64,000 nucleotides of DNA from JBCBCP01 sp039817385 (GCA_039817385.1 JBCBVY010000002.1:124001-188000), one strand, 5' to 3'. Numbered from the stretch's first letter, positions 35,881 through 45,199 are shown. The notes: generated from the sequence alone by a model not told the origin. A program made the numbers and translations.

Positions 35881-36774
35881 ATGCGTAAAAAAGTGACCAA
35901 GGCGATCTTCCCTGTTGCAGGGCTTGGTACCCGTTTTCTTCCGGCGACAAAATCCGTGCCAAAGGAAATCATGACGCTCGTGGATCGCCCGCTGATCCAG
36001 TACGCAATCGATGAGGCGCGCGCGGCCGGGATCAAGGAGTTCATTTTTGTCACTTCGCGCGGCAAGGGCGCGCTTGAGGACTATTTCGACCACGCGCCAG
36101 CGCTCGAGCAGGAGTTGCGCAAGAAGGGCAAAGACGACCTTCTTGACATGTTGAAAAGCACCAACATGGACAGCGGCGCAATTGCCTATATCCGTCAGCA
36201 CAAGGCGCTTGGCCTGGGCCATGCGGTGTGGTGCGCCCGCCGCCTGATTGCGAATGAACCCTTCGCGGTGATCCTGCCGGACGATGTGATCGCTGCGGAA
36301 AAGCCGTGCCTCCAGCAGATGGTCGAAGCCTACGAAGAGGTGGGTGGCAACATGGTTGCCGCGATGGAAGTCCCCCCGGAGAAAGCGTCAAGCTATGGCG
36401 TGCTCGACGTGGCCAAAGACATGGGCAGCATGGTCGAGGTGAAGGACATGGTCGAAAAGCCCGCGCCGGGCACCGAGCCGTCCAACCTTGCCGTGATTGG
36501 CCGTTACATCCTGTCCCCGAATGTGCTGAGCAACCTCAACAAGATGAAATCGGGCGCGGGTGGAGAAATCCAGCTGACCGACGCCATCGCAGAGGAGCTG
36601 ACGCAGGAACGCGGCGTTTACGGCTACCGCTTCCGCGGACAGCGGTTCGATTGCGGCAGCAAGGCGGGCTTCCTGCAAGCGACAATCGCCTTCGGCCTCG
36701 CGCGCGAAGAGCTGCGCGATGACCTTGCCGCCTACATTCGCGATGTCGTGCAGATGGAACGCGCAGCCGAATAG
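35881..36774 (+). CDS. galU: UTP-glucose-1-phosphate uridylyltransferase
   Basis: A 297-residue enzyme making UDP-glucose. The start MRKKVTKAIFPVAGLGTRF carries the nucleotide-binding GxGTRFLPATKSVPKEI block; further on are GLGHAVWCAR, VILPDDVI and GGEIQLTDAI. Length is typical of GalU. ATG at 35881 has weak SD (GGACCAAGAG). It follows the GT2 gene after 137 bases and probably has its own promoter, with galE 21 bases downstream. Supplies the glucose and, with GalE, galactose donors for the four local glycosyltransferases. Confidence 0.97.
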   Translation: MRKKVTKAIFPVAGLGTRFLPATKSVPKEIMTLVDRPLIQYAIDEARAAGIKEFIFVTSRGKGALEDYFDHAPALEQELRKKGKDDLLDMLKSTNMDSGAIAYIRQHKALGLGHAVWCARRLIANEPFAVILPDDVIAAEKPCLQQMVEAYEEVGGNMVAAMEVPPEKASSYGVLDVAKDMGSMVEVKDMVEKPAPGTEPSNLAVIGRYILSPNVLSNLNKMKSGAGGEIQLTDAIAEELTQERGVYGYRFRGQRFDCGSKAGFLQATIAFGLAREELRDDLAAYIRDVVQMERAAE

Positions 36775-36795
36775 GCACAGCCAAAGGGCGGGGCA

Positions 36796-37779
36796 ATGGC
36801 GAACATTCTGGTCACCGGCGGTGCGGGCTATATCGGCTCGCACGCTTGCAAGGCGCTCTCTGCGGCAGGCCACGTGCCAGTGACCTACGACAACCTCGTC
36901 ACCGGCTGGCAGGATGCGGTGAAGTTCGGCCCGTTCGAGCAGGGCGACCTGTTGGACCGGGCGCGGCTGGACGCGGTCTTTGCCACGTACCAGCCCGCCG
37001 CCGTCATGCACTTTGCCGCGCTCAGCCAGGTGGGCGAGGCGATGAAGGAGCCGGGTAAATACTGGCGCAACAATGTGAGCGGCTCGCTGACGCTGATCGA
37101 GGCGGCGGTTGCGGCGGGCTGCCTTGACTTCGTGTTTTCCAGTACCTGTGCGACCTATGGCGATCAGGACAACGTGGTGCTGGACGAGGGTAGCGCACAG
37201 GACCCGCTGAACGCCTACGGCGCGTCCAAGCGCGCGATCGAAGACATCCTGCGCGATTTCGAAGCCGCGCACGGGCTGCGCCACGTGATCTTCCGCTATT
37301 TCAACGTGGCCGGTGCCGACCCGGAGGCCGAAGTGGGCGAGTTTCACCAGCCCGAGACGCATCTGATCCCGCTGATGCTGGACGCGATTGCGGGCAAGCG
37401 GGATGCGCTGACAATCTTTGGCACCGATTACGACACGCCCGACGGCACCTGCATTCGCGACTACGTGCATGTCTGCGATCTGGTGGCCGCGCATGTGTTG
37501 GGGCTTGATTGGCTGCGGGACGGCAAGGGCAGCCGGGTGTTCAACCTCGGCACGGGAAGCGGCTTTTCCGTGCGCGAAGTCATCGACCAGTCCCGCGCCG
37601 TGACCAACCGCGAGGTCCCTTACATCGAAGGGGATCGCCGCGCCGGCGACTGTACCAAGTTGGTGAGCGGCTCCACCCGCGCGGAGGTGGAGCTGGGCTG
37701 GCGCCCGGCCCGTTCGACCTTGCCGTTGATGATTGCCGATGCGTGGAAGTGGCATCAGACCGGCCATTACGAGAAATGA
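36796..37779 (+). CDS. galE: UDP-glucose 4-epimerase
   Basis: A 327-residue short-chain dehydrogenase interconverting UDP-glucose and UDP-galactose. NAD-binding motif GGAGYIGSHACKAL at residues 7-20, catalytic YGASKRAIE (Tyr-x-x-x-Lys), FRYFNVAGADP and IRDYVHVCDL. Full length for the family. Start has GGGGC upstream. Its stop overlaps the next glycosyltransferase (ATGA). The minus-strand frame opposite galU-galE is a shadow. Confidence 0.97.
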   Translation: MANILVTGGAGYIGSHACKALSAAGHVPVTYDNLVTGWQDAVKFGPFEQGDLLDRARLDAVFATYQPAAVMHFAALSQVGEAMKEPGKYWRNNVSGSLTLIEAAVAAGCLDFVFSSTCATYGDQDNVVLDEGSAQDPLNAYGASKRAIEDILRDFEAAHGLRHVIFRYFNVAGADPEAEVGEFHQPETHLIPLMLDAIAGKRDALTIFGTDYDTPDGTCIRDYVHVCDLVAAHVLGLDWLRDGKGSRVFNLGTGSGFSVREVIDQSRAVTNREVPYIEGDRRAGDCTKLVSGSTRAEVELGWRPARSTLPLMIADAWKWHQTGHYEK

Positions 37780-38966
37780 CACCGCCCGCGCGGCTGCTGG
37801 ATCTGACGCGGCTGATCCGGCGGGCCGGGCGGGTGATGACCGGTGTGGACCGGGTCGAATTTGCTTACCTTCAGGCACTGAGCGCTGGTTCTGTTCCCTG
37901 CTGGGGGCTGGTGCGCACGCGGCTGGGCTACGTGCTCTTGCCGCCGGACGCTTTGCCCGAAGTGGCGGCGCGCCTGCAGGGCACGCTACCTTGGCCAGCG
38001 CCGACCGGCCTGTCGCGGCTGGCACGTGGGCACAGCCCGGTGCAGCGCGCCGCGCTCACATTTATCCGCAGCGTTGCAACATGGCGCGGGGTGCCGGCGC
38101 TGCTGGGCAGGAAGCTATCCCGCCAACTGCCTGAAGGCACTGACTATTTCAACATCGGGCACAGCAATCTGACGGACCGCGTGTTGTCCGCTGCAAAGGC
38201 GCTGGGCGGGCGCAGCCACGTTTTCATCCACGATGTTATCCCCATCGATTTCCCGCAATATCAACGGGCCGAAACCGTGCGGACGTTTGAGGCCAAACTG
38301 CGCCGGGTGCAGGCGAACGCGGATACCGTCATCTGCAATTCGGCGGACACGGCGCAGCGCACGGCGCAGATCATGGGCGCATGGGGCGATGCGCCGCGCA
38401 TCATTGTTTCTCATCTGGGAACAAACCTGACGGCGCCCGCGCCTGCGGAGGTGCCCGACGGGCTGATCCCGCCCGGTCCCTTCTTTGTCACCCTCGGCAC
38501 GATCGAGCCGCGCAAGAACCATGCGCTGCTGCTCGATATCTGGGACAGGCTGGGTTCGGGCGCGCCGCATCTGCTGATCCTTGGCGCCCGCGGCTGGAGC
38601 AATGACGCGGTGTTTGCCCGCCTCGATGCGCGCCCTGATAGCACCAAAATCAAGGAGGTCGCGGGGCTAAGCGACGGCGCGGTGGCAGACATCCTGCGCC
38701 GCGCAAACGGGCTGCTTTTTCCCAGCTTTGCCGAAGGCTACGGCCTACCGGCGGTGGAGGCAGCGGCCAATGGCGTTCCCGTCATTGCCTCGGACCTGCC
38801 GGTCTTCCGTGAAGTGCTTGGAAACATACCCGTTTACGCATCGCCCCACGACGGGTATCAGTGGGAAAAGGCCATCAAGGCACGGGCACAACACAGGCAG
38901 ACACCCCCGCCATTTGACCCTCCCTCATGGGAGGCGCATTTCAAGGTCGTGTTAACCGTACCCTGA
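37776..38966 (+). CDS. Glycosyltransferase family 1 (GT4 type)
   Basis: A 396-residue GT-B glycosyltransferase. The C-terminal half has the retaining-GT signature: FVTLGTIEPRKNHALLLDIW, LLILGARGWSND, then FPSFAEGYGLPAVEAAANG with the E-x7-E pair (about 320-330). The first 200 residues are variable acceptor-binding sequence (VMTGVDRVEFAYLQAL). ATG at 37776 overlaps the galE stop. Proteins like this usually transfer mannose, glucose or related sugars during surface polysaccharide assembly; specificity is unknown. Confidence 0.92.
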   Translation: MTPPARLLDLTRLIRRAGRVMTGVDRVEFAYLQALSAGSVPCWGLVRTRLGYVLLPPDALPEVAARLQGTLPWPAPTGLSRLARGHSPVQRAALTFIRSVATWRGVPALLGRKLSRQLPEGTDYFNIGHSNLTDRVLSAAKALGGRSHVFIHDVIPIDFPQYQRAETVRTFEAKLRRVQANADTVICNSADTAQRTAQIMGAWGDAPRIIVSHLGTNLTAPAPAEVPDGLIPPGPFFVTLGTIEPRKNHALLLDIWDRLGSGAPHLLILGARGWSNDAVFARLDARPDSTKIKEVAGLSDGAVADILRRANGLLFPSFAEGYGLPAVEAAANGVPVIASDLPVFREVLGNIPVYASPHDGYQWEKAIKARAQHRQTPPPFDPPSWEAHFKVVLTVP

Positions 38967-39001
38967 TATGCGCAGCGCAAGCCGGGGAAACGAGGATAGA
39001 T

Positions 39002-40012
39002 TTGGGCGCTTGGCAATCATATCGCCTCCGGCTTCAGCGCAAGCGCTGGCGTATCCGTGCGTTCCGCAAACGGCGGGAGCTGCGGCGTATTGCCGACCGC
39101 ACCGCGCAGATCCGTCCCGGTGATCTGCTCCTTTTCTCGACCCAGCGGAACGAACGCATCCGCCTGCCTTTCTTCCTTGATTACTACCGCGAGATGGGGA
39201 TCAACCATTTCCTGATCGTGGACAATGACAGCACGGATGGCTCGGTCGACTACCTGTCGGACCAGCCGGACGTGTCGGTCTGGCACACACGGGCCAGCTA
39301 CAAGCGGTCCCGCTTTGGGGTGGACTGGCTGAACTGGCTGCAGATGAAACATGCCCACGGGCACTGGAGCCTTGTCGTCGACCCCGATGAATTCCTCGTC
39401 TACCCGTTCTGCGACACCCGTCCGCTGCGGGCGCTGACCGATTGGCTCGATGCGTCCTCCATCCGCTCATTCAGCGCGATGCTGCTGGACATGTACCCCA
39501 AAGGCCCGCTAAGCGCGCAGCCCTACCAGGCGGGGCAGAACCCGTTGGAGATTGCCAGCTGGTTCGACAGCGGCAATTACACGATGTCTCGCAACCCCCG
39601 CTTTGGCAACCTGTGGATCCAAGGCGGCCCGCGCAGCCGTGTGTTCTTTCCAGACCAGCCCGCGAAGGCGCCGGCGCTCAACAAGATCCCGTTGGTCAAA
39701 TGGGACAGGCGGTACGCCTATGTCAGCTCCACCCATATGCTGCTGCCGCGCGGGCTGAACCTTGTCTACGACGAATGGGGCGGGGAGAAGGCGAGCGGTG
39801 TGCTGCTGCACGCCAAGTTCCTTGATACCTTCACCGCCAAGGCGGCCGAGGAGCTGGAGCGCAAACAGCACTACGCAGCCTCGGTCGAATACAAGGCCTA
39901 TGCGGCCACCGCTCAGGAGGACCCGGACCTGTGGTGTAAGTGGTCGGAGAAATACATCAATTGGCGCCAGCTTGAGATTCTGGGCCTCATGTCCAAGGGC
40001 AACTGGGCATGA
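39002..40012 (+). CDS. Glycosyltransferase family 2 (GT92-like) protein
   Basis: A 336-residue transferase with DYYREMGINHFLIVDNDSTDG (sugar-nucleotide region), WSLVVDPDEFLVYP (DxDE-type metal motif) and TRNE-like STQRNERIRLPFFL at the start of the domain. This pattern is shared with GT2/GT92 proteins of roseobacters. The TTG at 39002 has AGGA 5 bases upstream and begins MGAWQSYRLR, as I recall for relatives; an ATG at 38927 would overlap the preceding gene by 40 bases and add 25 residues without similarity. Stop overlaps the next gene (ATGA). Confidence 0.85.
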   Translation: MGAWQSYRLRLQRKRWRIRAFRKRRELRRIADRTAQIRPGDLLLFSTQRNERIRLPFFLDYYREMGINHFLIVDNDSTDGSVDYLSDQPDVSVWHTRASYKRSRFGVDWLNWLQMKHAHGHWSLVVDPDEFLVYPFCDTRPLRALTDWLDASSIRSFSAMLLDMYPKGPLSAQPYQAGQNPLEIASWFDSGNYTMSRNPRFGNLWIQGGPRSRVFFPDQPAKAPALNKIPLVKWDRRYAYVSSTHMLLPRGLNLVYDEWGGEKASGVLLHAKFLDTFTAKAAEELERKQHYAASVEYKAYAATAQEDPDLWCKWSEKYINWRQLEILGLMSKGNWA

Positions 40013-41712
40013 GCGGCACGGTTGGCATCATCATGCTGGTGCACACCGCACTGGACCGGGCAGAGCAGGCCGCGCGGCACTGGGCCGCGGGGGGATGCCC
40101 CGTTGTCATCCATGTCGACAAGTCGGTGCCGCGCGCCAGGTTCCACCGCTTTTCCAAGGCTCTGGCGGAGGTACCGAACCTCAAGTTCAGCACGCGCTAC
40201 CGCTGCGAATGGGGCACCTGGGGCCTTGTTGCTGCGAGTCAGGCCGCGTCCGAGCTGATGCTGGGCAGTTTCCCGGGTGTGCGGCATGTCTTCCTCGCGT
40301 CGGGTTCCTGCCTGCCGCTGCGCCCTGTTGAAGAGCTGGTGGATTACCTCGCCGTACGCCCGCGCACGGACTTTATCGAAAGCGCGACAACAGCCGATGT
40401 GCCCTGGACGGTCGGCGGTCTGGATGCCGAACGGTTCACCTTGCGCTTTCCGTTCGCATGGAAACGCCAGCGCTTTCTTTTTGACCGCTACGTCGATCTT
40501 CAGCGGCGCCTTGGCCTCAAGCGGAAGATGCCGACCGGTCTTGTCCCCCATATGGGCAGCCAGTGGTGGTGCCTGACGCGCCAGACGCTTTCGGCGATCC
40601 TGCAAGACCCCGAACGCGCTGAGCATGACCGCTTTTTCCGGCAGGTCTGGATCCCGGACGAAAGCTATTTCCAGACGCTGGCGCGGCAGTATTCGATCCA
40701 GATCGAAAGCCGGTCGCTGACCCTTTCAAAGTTCGATTTCCAGGGCAAACCGCACATCTTCTACGATGATCACCTGCAACTTTTACGCCGGTCGGACTGC
40801 TTTGTCGCGCGCAAGATATGGCCGCATGCGAACCGCCTGTACGATGCGTTCCTAACCGACCCCGCAGGCGCGATGAAGCGGACGGAGCCGAACCCGGGTA
40901 AGATCGACCGCATTTTTGCCAAGGCGGTGGAGCGGCGCACGCGCGGCCGTCCCGGCCTTTATATGCAAAGCCGCTTTCCGAACCAGGACTGGGAAAACGG
41001 CGTGACGGCAGCGCCCTATTCGGTTTTCTCCGGCTTTACAGAGCTGTTCGAGAATTTCGAAAGCTGGCTGTCCAAATCCTGCGAGGCGCGGGTGCACGGG
41101 CATCTTTTCGGCCCCGACCGGGTGCATTTCGCGGATGGGCAGACCAGCCTGCACGGCGCGCTCAGCGACAGTGCGGCGCTCCGGGATTACAACCCAAACG
41201 CCTTCCTCACCAACCTGATCTGGAATACCCGCGGCGAACGGCAGGTGTTTCAGTTTGGCCCGGGGGACAATCAGGATATCATCTGGCGCATTGCCAAGGA
41301 TCCGAACGCGCAGATCAGCCTCGTATCAGGTGCATGGGCGGTGCCTTTGTTCCGCTCCAACGCCAATTTTGGCGACATCCGCCGCGCCGCCGCGCGCCTT
41401 CAAAAGGTTGAGCGGGAATTCCTCGACGCGCTCCGCTCGCCCTGGACGAAGGCGCGGGTGCGCATCTGGACGATGGCCGAGTTTATCGAGGCTCCGATGG
41501 AGCCGTTGCAAACCATCCTGGACGAGATTGGCCCGGGCCAGACCCGCCGCCTGTCCGAAGTGCCGCGCATGGCGGACCTGTCCGGCTTTGGCCAATTCCT
41601 GCAAAACCTGAAAAACCAGGGGATGCACCCCTACCTGATGGGCGATTTCCCTGTTGAGCCGCTCGACGGCACCTCGGTGCCGCCCGCGCGCAAACCTTAT
41701 CTGGTGCGGTAG
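40009..41712 (+). CDS. Core-2/I-branching (GT14-like) glycosyltransferase with long C-terminal domain
   Basis: A 567-residue protein. Residues 1-275 resemble beta-1,6-N-acetylglucosaminyltransferases: VGIIMLVHTALDRAEQAARHW, VIHVDKSVPR, FLASGSCLPLRPVEELVDYL, GSQWWCLTRQTLSAIL and IPDESYFQTLAR. Residues about 285-567 are a second domain found with this type in Rhodobacteraceae (VFQFGPGDNQDIIWRI, VPLFRSNANFGDIRRAA), function unknown. It is coupled upstream by ATGA and 3 bases from the sulfotransferase gene. The donor is probably an N-acetylhexosamine or xylose derivative, by family. Confidence 0.85.
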   Translation: MSGTVGIIMLVHTALDRAEQAARHWAAGGCPVVIHVDKSVPRARFHRFSKALAEVPNLKFSTRYRCEWGTWGLVAASQAASELMLGSFPGVRHVFLASGSCLPLRPVEELVDYLAVRPRTDFIESATTADVPWTVGGLDAERFTLRFPFAWKRQRFLFDRYVDLQRRLGLKRKMPTGLVPHMGSQWWCLTRQTLSAILQDPERAEHDRFFRQVWIPDESYFQTLARQYSIQIESRSLTLSKFDFQGKPHIFYDDHLQLLRRSDCFVARKIWPHANRLYDAFLTDPAGAMKRTEPNPGKIDRIFAKAVERRTRGRPGLYMQSRFPNQDWENGVTAAPYSVFSGFTELFENFESWLSKSCEARVHGHLFGPDRVHFADGQTSLHGALSDSAALRDYNPNAFLTNLIWNTRGERQVFQFGPGDNQDIIWRIAKDPNAQISLVSGAWAVPLFRSNANFGDIRRAAARLQKVEREFLDALRSPWTKARVRIWTMAEFIEAPMEPLQTILDEIGPGQTRRLSEVPRMADLSGFGQFLQNLKNQGMHPYLMGDFPVEPLDGTSVPPARKPYLVR

Positions 41713-41715
41713 AAC

Positions 41716-43143
41716 ATGGGTGCCAAGTTCGACTACTTCATCGTTTTCGCGGAGATGCGGACGGGGTCCAATTTCCTTGAGGCGAACCTGAACGCGATGG
41801 AAGGCATTGCCTGCCACGGTGAGGCGTTCAATCCGCATTTCCTGGGCTACCCCAAAACGACCGAGATCCTTGGCGTCACGCAGGATCAGCGCGATGCGGA
41901 CCCCAAGCGTCTGCTGAGGGAAATTCGCCGTGATCCGGATGCGCTGGGCGGGTTTCGGTATTTCCACGACCATGACCCGCGCATCCTCGACAAGTGCCTC
42001 GACGATCCCAAATGCGCGAAGATCGTGCTGACGCGGAACCCGCTGGACAGCTATGTCAGCTGGAAGATCGCGCAGGAGACCGGCCAATGGAAACTGACCG
42101 ACGCCAAGTCGCGCAAGGACGGGCGGGCCACCTTCGACGCGGCCGAGTTCGAGGCGCATGTGCAGGCGCTTCAGGATTTTCAGGTGATGCTGCTGAACCG
42201 GCTGCAAGTGTCCGGGCAGGCGGCGTTCTATGTTGCTTACGAAGACCTGCAAAGCGTTGAGGTGATGAACGGGCTGGCCCGCTATCTCGGGGTTGAGCCA
42301 AGTCTTGAGGCGCTCGACAAAAACCTCAAGAAACAGAACCCCAGCCCGACGGTGGAAAAGGTCCGCAACGCGGACGAGATGACGGCGGCGCTCGCGCGGC
42401 TGGACGCGTTCAATTTGACTCGTACACCGAATTTCGAGCCGCGCCGCGGGCCTGCGGTGCCGACCTACGTGATGGCCGCGCAGGCGCCGCTGCTGTACCT
42501 GCCGATCAAGGGCGGGCCGGAGGCGGAGGTCAAGGCGTGGCTCGCCGCGCTTGATGGGGTGGCGGCCGATGCGCTTCAGCTGCGCCCGTCGCAAAACGCC
42601 CTGCGGCAGTGGATGCGCAAGCACGGCGTGCACCGCAGTTTTACCGTCCTGCGCCACCCAGTGGCCCGTGCGCACTGCGCCTTCTGCACCCATATCCTCA
42701 GCACCGGCGAGGGCAGCTACCCGGCCCTGCGCGGCACGCTCATCCGCCGCTACGCGCTTCCCATCCCTGAAGAGATGCCGGATGCAGGCTATGACCTGCA
42801 AGCGCATCGCACGGCCTTCGCGGCGTTCCTGACCTTCTTGAAGGGCAACCTTGCGGGGCAGACAGCGATCCGCGTGGACGCGTCATGGTGCAATCAGGCG
42901 CAGGCGATCGAGGGGTTTGGCGAATTTGTCCTGCCTGACATGTTGATCCGGGAGGACCGCATGGCCGCGGACCTGCCCGCCCTCGCCGCGCAGCTGGGGA
43001 TCGACGCGCCCGCGCCAGAGGCGGCGCAGGGGGATGCGCCGTTCGCGCTCGATCAGATTTACGACGCAGAGATTGAGGGGCTCGCGCGGGATGTCTACGC
43101 GCGCGACTACCTGATGTTTGGCTTTGGGGATTGGCGGGCTTAG
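41716..43143 (+). CDS. Two-domain NodH-like sulfotransferase
   Basis: A 475-residue protein. Residues 1-255 hold a PAPS-dependent sulfotransferase: 5'-phosphosulfate loop MRTGSNFLEANL (15-25), and 3'-phosphate-binding VLTRNPLDSYVSWK near 105. Residues about 260-475 look like a second, degenerate sulfotransferase-like domain: FTVLRHPVARAHCAFC near 309 resembles the 3' loop, but no 5' loop is seen. It would sulfate a sugar on a surface glycan. It shares a cluster with CysQ (PAP removal). The 3' end overlaps ptsN by 4 bases (convergent). Confidence 0.87.
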   Translation: MGAKFDYFIVFAEMRTGSNFLEANLNAMEGIACHGEAFNPHFLGYPKTTEILGVTQDQRDADPKRLLREIRRDPDALGGFRYFHDHDPRILDKCLDDPKCAKIVLTRNPLDSYVSWKIAQETGQWKLTDAKSRKDGRATFDAAEFEAHVQALQDFQVMLLNRLQVSGQAAFYVAYEDLQSVEVMNGLARYLGVEPSLEALDKNLKKQNPSPTVEKVRNADEMTAALARLDAFNLTRTPNFEPRRGPAVPTYVMAAQAPLLYLPIKGGPEAEVKAWLAALDGVAADALQLRPSQNALRQWMRKHGVHRSFTVLRHPVARAHCAFCTHILSTGEGSYPALRGTLIRRYALPIPEEMPDAGYDLQAHRTAFAAFLTFLKGNLAGQTAIRVDASWCNQAQAIEGFGEFVLPDMLIREDRMAADLPALAAQLGIDAPAPEAAQGDAPFALDQIYDAEIEGLARDVYARDYLMFGFGDWRA

Positions 43144-43604
43144 GCGGCCTGCGCCGAATGCGCGTCAGCGAGGATTGCAAACAGCTTGCCCGCGTCGCGG
43201 TTGGCGCGCAGCTTGTCACAGACCGCGCTGTCCCGCAGCGTGCGTGAGACAAGCGCAAGCGCCTTGAGGTGCTCAACCCCCGCATCCTCGGGCGCAAAGA
43301 GCGCAAAGGCGATGTCCACCGGCTGGCGGTCCACGGCGGCAAAATCCACGGGCTTTTCAAGCACCACGAACAGCCCGACCACCGCACTCAGCCCCGACAC
43401 GCGCGCATGGGGCAGCGCCACACCGTGGCCAACGCCGGTCGGGCCAAGCGCCTCGCGGGCGACAAGGGCTTCGACAACGCCGCCCGCCTCCAGCCCGTAG
43501 GCCAGCTCAGACAGCTCGCCAATTTCCTGCAGCAGCCGCTTTTTGCTGGACACGGAGGTCAGCACCTTGATGGCCTCAGGTTTCAGGAGGTCTGAAAAAT
43601 TCAT
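43140..43604 (-). CDS. ptsN: PTS IIA-like nitrogen regulatory protein
   Basis: A 154-residue EIIA-Ntr phosphoprotein. It begins MNFSDLLKPEAIKV, typical of alphaproteobacterial PtsN. The phospho-His is in GVGHGVALPHARV (His near 66). It modulates nitrogen, potassium and carbon responses through protein contacts after phosphorylation by NPr. ATG at 43604 is preferred to an earlier frame start. It follows hpf on the same strand (67 bases), the classic hpf-ptsN order, but rpoN, which often precedes hpf, is absent between lptB and hpf. Confidence 0.95.
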   Translation of the reverse strand: MNFSDLLKPEAIKVLTSVSSKKRLLQEIGELSELAYGLEAGGVVEALVAREALGPTGVGHGVALPHARVSGLSAVVGLFVVLEKPVDFAAVDRQPVDIAFALFAPEDAGVEHLKALALVSRTLRDSAVCDKLRANRDAGKLFAILADAHSAQAA

Positions 43605-43671
43605 CCCGCTCGCCCATTTTTTACGGGCCGCAGGGCGCATCGTCGTTGCGCGCCGTGCGGCCGGTTATCCA

Positions 43672-44235
43672 TTACGGGTCAATCCAGCCGATATTGCCGT
43701 CTTCGCGGCGATACACAACGTTGATCCCGTCCTTACCTTCATTGCGGAACACCAACACGGGTGCTCCTGCCAATTCCATTTGCATCACCGCCTCGCCCAC
43801 GCTCAGCGACGGGATCTTCGTTTCCATCTCGGCCACGATGATCGGCTGGAGGCTTTCGGGCTCCGCCTCTTCGGTCGCCTCCTCCGCGGCGAGGATATAC
43901 GAGGCTGCCATACCAAGTTCAACCGGTGTCGCGCGCTGGTTGTGATGATCTTTGAGGCGCCGTTTGTACCGGCGCAGCTGCTTTTCCATCTTCTCGCTGC
44001 ACGCATCGAACGCGGCGTAGATCTCTGGTGCGGCGGCTTTGGCCTGCGCGGTCAGTCCCGTGCTCAGGTGAACAGTGGCTTCGCAGACATGTTCGTGCCC
44101 CGACTTTGAAAACACGACCGTCGCGTCGGTCGGACGCTCCGCATACTTACCGACAACGCCGGACAGCTCGTCCTGCACATGGGTCTGGAGGGCGGTTCCG
44201 ATGTCGATTTGCTTGCCACTGATCTGATAGCGCAT
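43672..44235 (-). CDS. hpf: Long-form ribosome hibernation promoting factor
   Basis: A 187-residue factor that inactivates and dimerises 70S ribosomes in slow growth. N-terminal S30AE domain (1-105: MRYQISGKQIDIGTALQTHVQ, VVFSKSGHEHVCEATVHLS) and C-terminal dimerisation domain (about 130-187: AVMQMELAGAPVLVFRNEG, NVVYRREDGNIGWIDP). The two-domain length marks it as long HPF rather than the short enterobacterial form. A 208-base gap separates it from lptB; I see no clear promoter there beyond GC-rich sequence and a GGAG-type ribosome site at the start. Confidence 0.96.
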   Translation of the reverse strand: MRYQISGKQIDIGTALQTHVQDELSGVVGKYAERPTDATVVFSKSGHEHVCEATVHLSTGLTAQAKAAAPEIYAAFDACSEKMEKQLRRYKRRLKDHHNQRATPVELGMAASYILAAEEATEEAEPESLQPIIVAEMETKIPSLSVGEAVMQMELAGAPVLVFRNEGKDGINVVYRREDGNIGWIDP

Positions 44236-44443
44236 GAGGTCTCCTTCAAGTCGTGCGAACGTGTTCCGGGCGCGCGATTGCGGCGCGGTGCGGGGTCAGG
44301 TTCGCGGGAAAGGCAGCGCGCCGCGCCCGTCCGCGCGGCGTTGGCGCGGCTGCATCGGGCGTGAAATGGTGTCTGCCATACCGCAATTGAGCCATCGCCG
44401 TCTTCTGGTGTCAATGAAAAGGCGCGTACAAGTTGCGCCAGTC

Positions 44444-45199
44444 TCAGGAGACGCGAAAGTTCTCGCCAAGGTAGACGCGGCGCACGTTCTGGTTTTGCAC
44501 AACTTCCTCGGGCGTGCCCGACATCAGAACGCGCCCTTCGTGCAGGATATAGGCGCGGTCGACGATTTCCAGCGTTTCGCGCACGTTATGGTCTGTGATC
44601 AGCACGCCGATACCGCGGGTCTTCAGGTCCGCAACAAGGCTGCGGATGTCCCCGACAGAGATTGGATCCACCCCCGCGAAAGGCTCGTCCAACAGCAGGT
44701 AGTTGGGCGAGGCGGCAAGGCAGCGGGCGATCTCCACCCGGCGGCGCTCGCCCCCTGACAGAGCCAAGGCAGGGGCGCGGCGCAGGTGTTCGATGGAAAA
44801 CTCGCTCAACAACTCTTCGAGCCGTTCGCGGCGGCGTTTGCGCTTGGGTTCGGTGATGTCGAGGATTGCGGCGATGTTGTCCTGCACGGACAGGCCGCGA
44901 AAGATGCTCATCTCCTGCGGCAGGTATCCGATGCCCAGCTGCGCACGGCGGTACATCGGCAGGGTCGTGATATCCGTGCCGTCAACATGCACCGTGCCAC
45001 CTTCGGACTTCACGAGGCCCGCAATCGCGTAAAATGTTGTTGTTTTGCCCGACCCGTTCGGCCCCAGCAGCGCGACAACCTCGCCGCGGTTCAGATGCAT
45101 GGAAAAGTCCCGGATGACCGTTTTCTTGCGGTAGGATTTCCGCAAATGCGCGATCACGAGCCCGCCTTGCGGCGTCTCCACCAGCTGCGGGCCTGCCAT
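44444..45199 (-). CDS. lptB: LPS export ABC transporter ATP-binding protein
   Basis: A 251-residue cytoplasmic ATPase that powers lipopolysaccharide extraction with LptFG. Walker A LLGPNGSGKTTTFYAI, signature LSGGERRRVEIARCLA, Walker B NYLLLDEPFAGVDPIS and H-loop ITDHNVRETLEI. Start overlaps the lptA stop (TGATG). Length and motifs match LptB. It is the third gene of lptC-lptA-lptB on this strand. Confidence 0.97.
   Translation of the reverse strand: MAGPQLVETPQGGLVIAHLRKSYRKKTVIRDFSMHLNRGEVVALLGPNGSGKTTTFYAIAGLVKSEGGTVHVDGTDITTLPMYRRAQLGIGYLPQEMSIFRGLSVQDNIAAILDITEPKRKRRRERLEELLSEFSIEHLRRAPALALSGGERRRVEIARCLAASPNYLLLDEPFAGVDPISVGDIRSLVADLKTRGIGVLITDHNVRETLEIVDRAYILHEGRVLMSGTPEEVVQNQNVRRVYLGENFRVS

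Noticed and set aside
36388..38025. 545-codon minus-strand frame opposite galU and galE
   Set aside because: Shadow frame; the two plus-strand genes have complete catalytic motifs.
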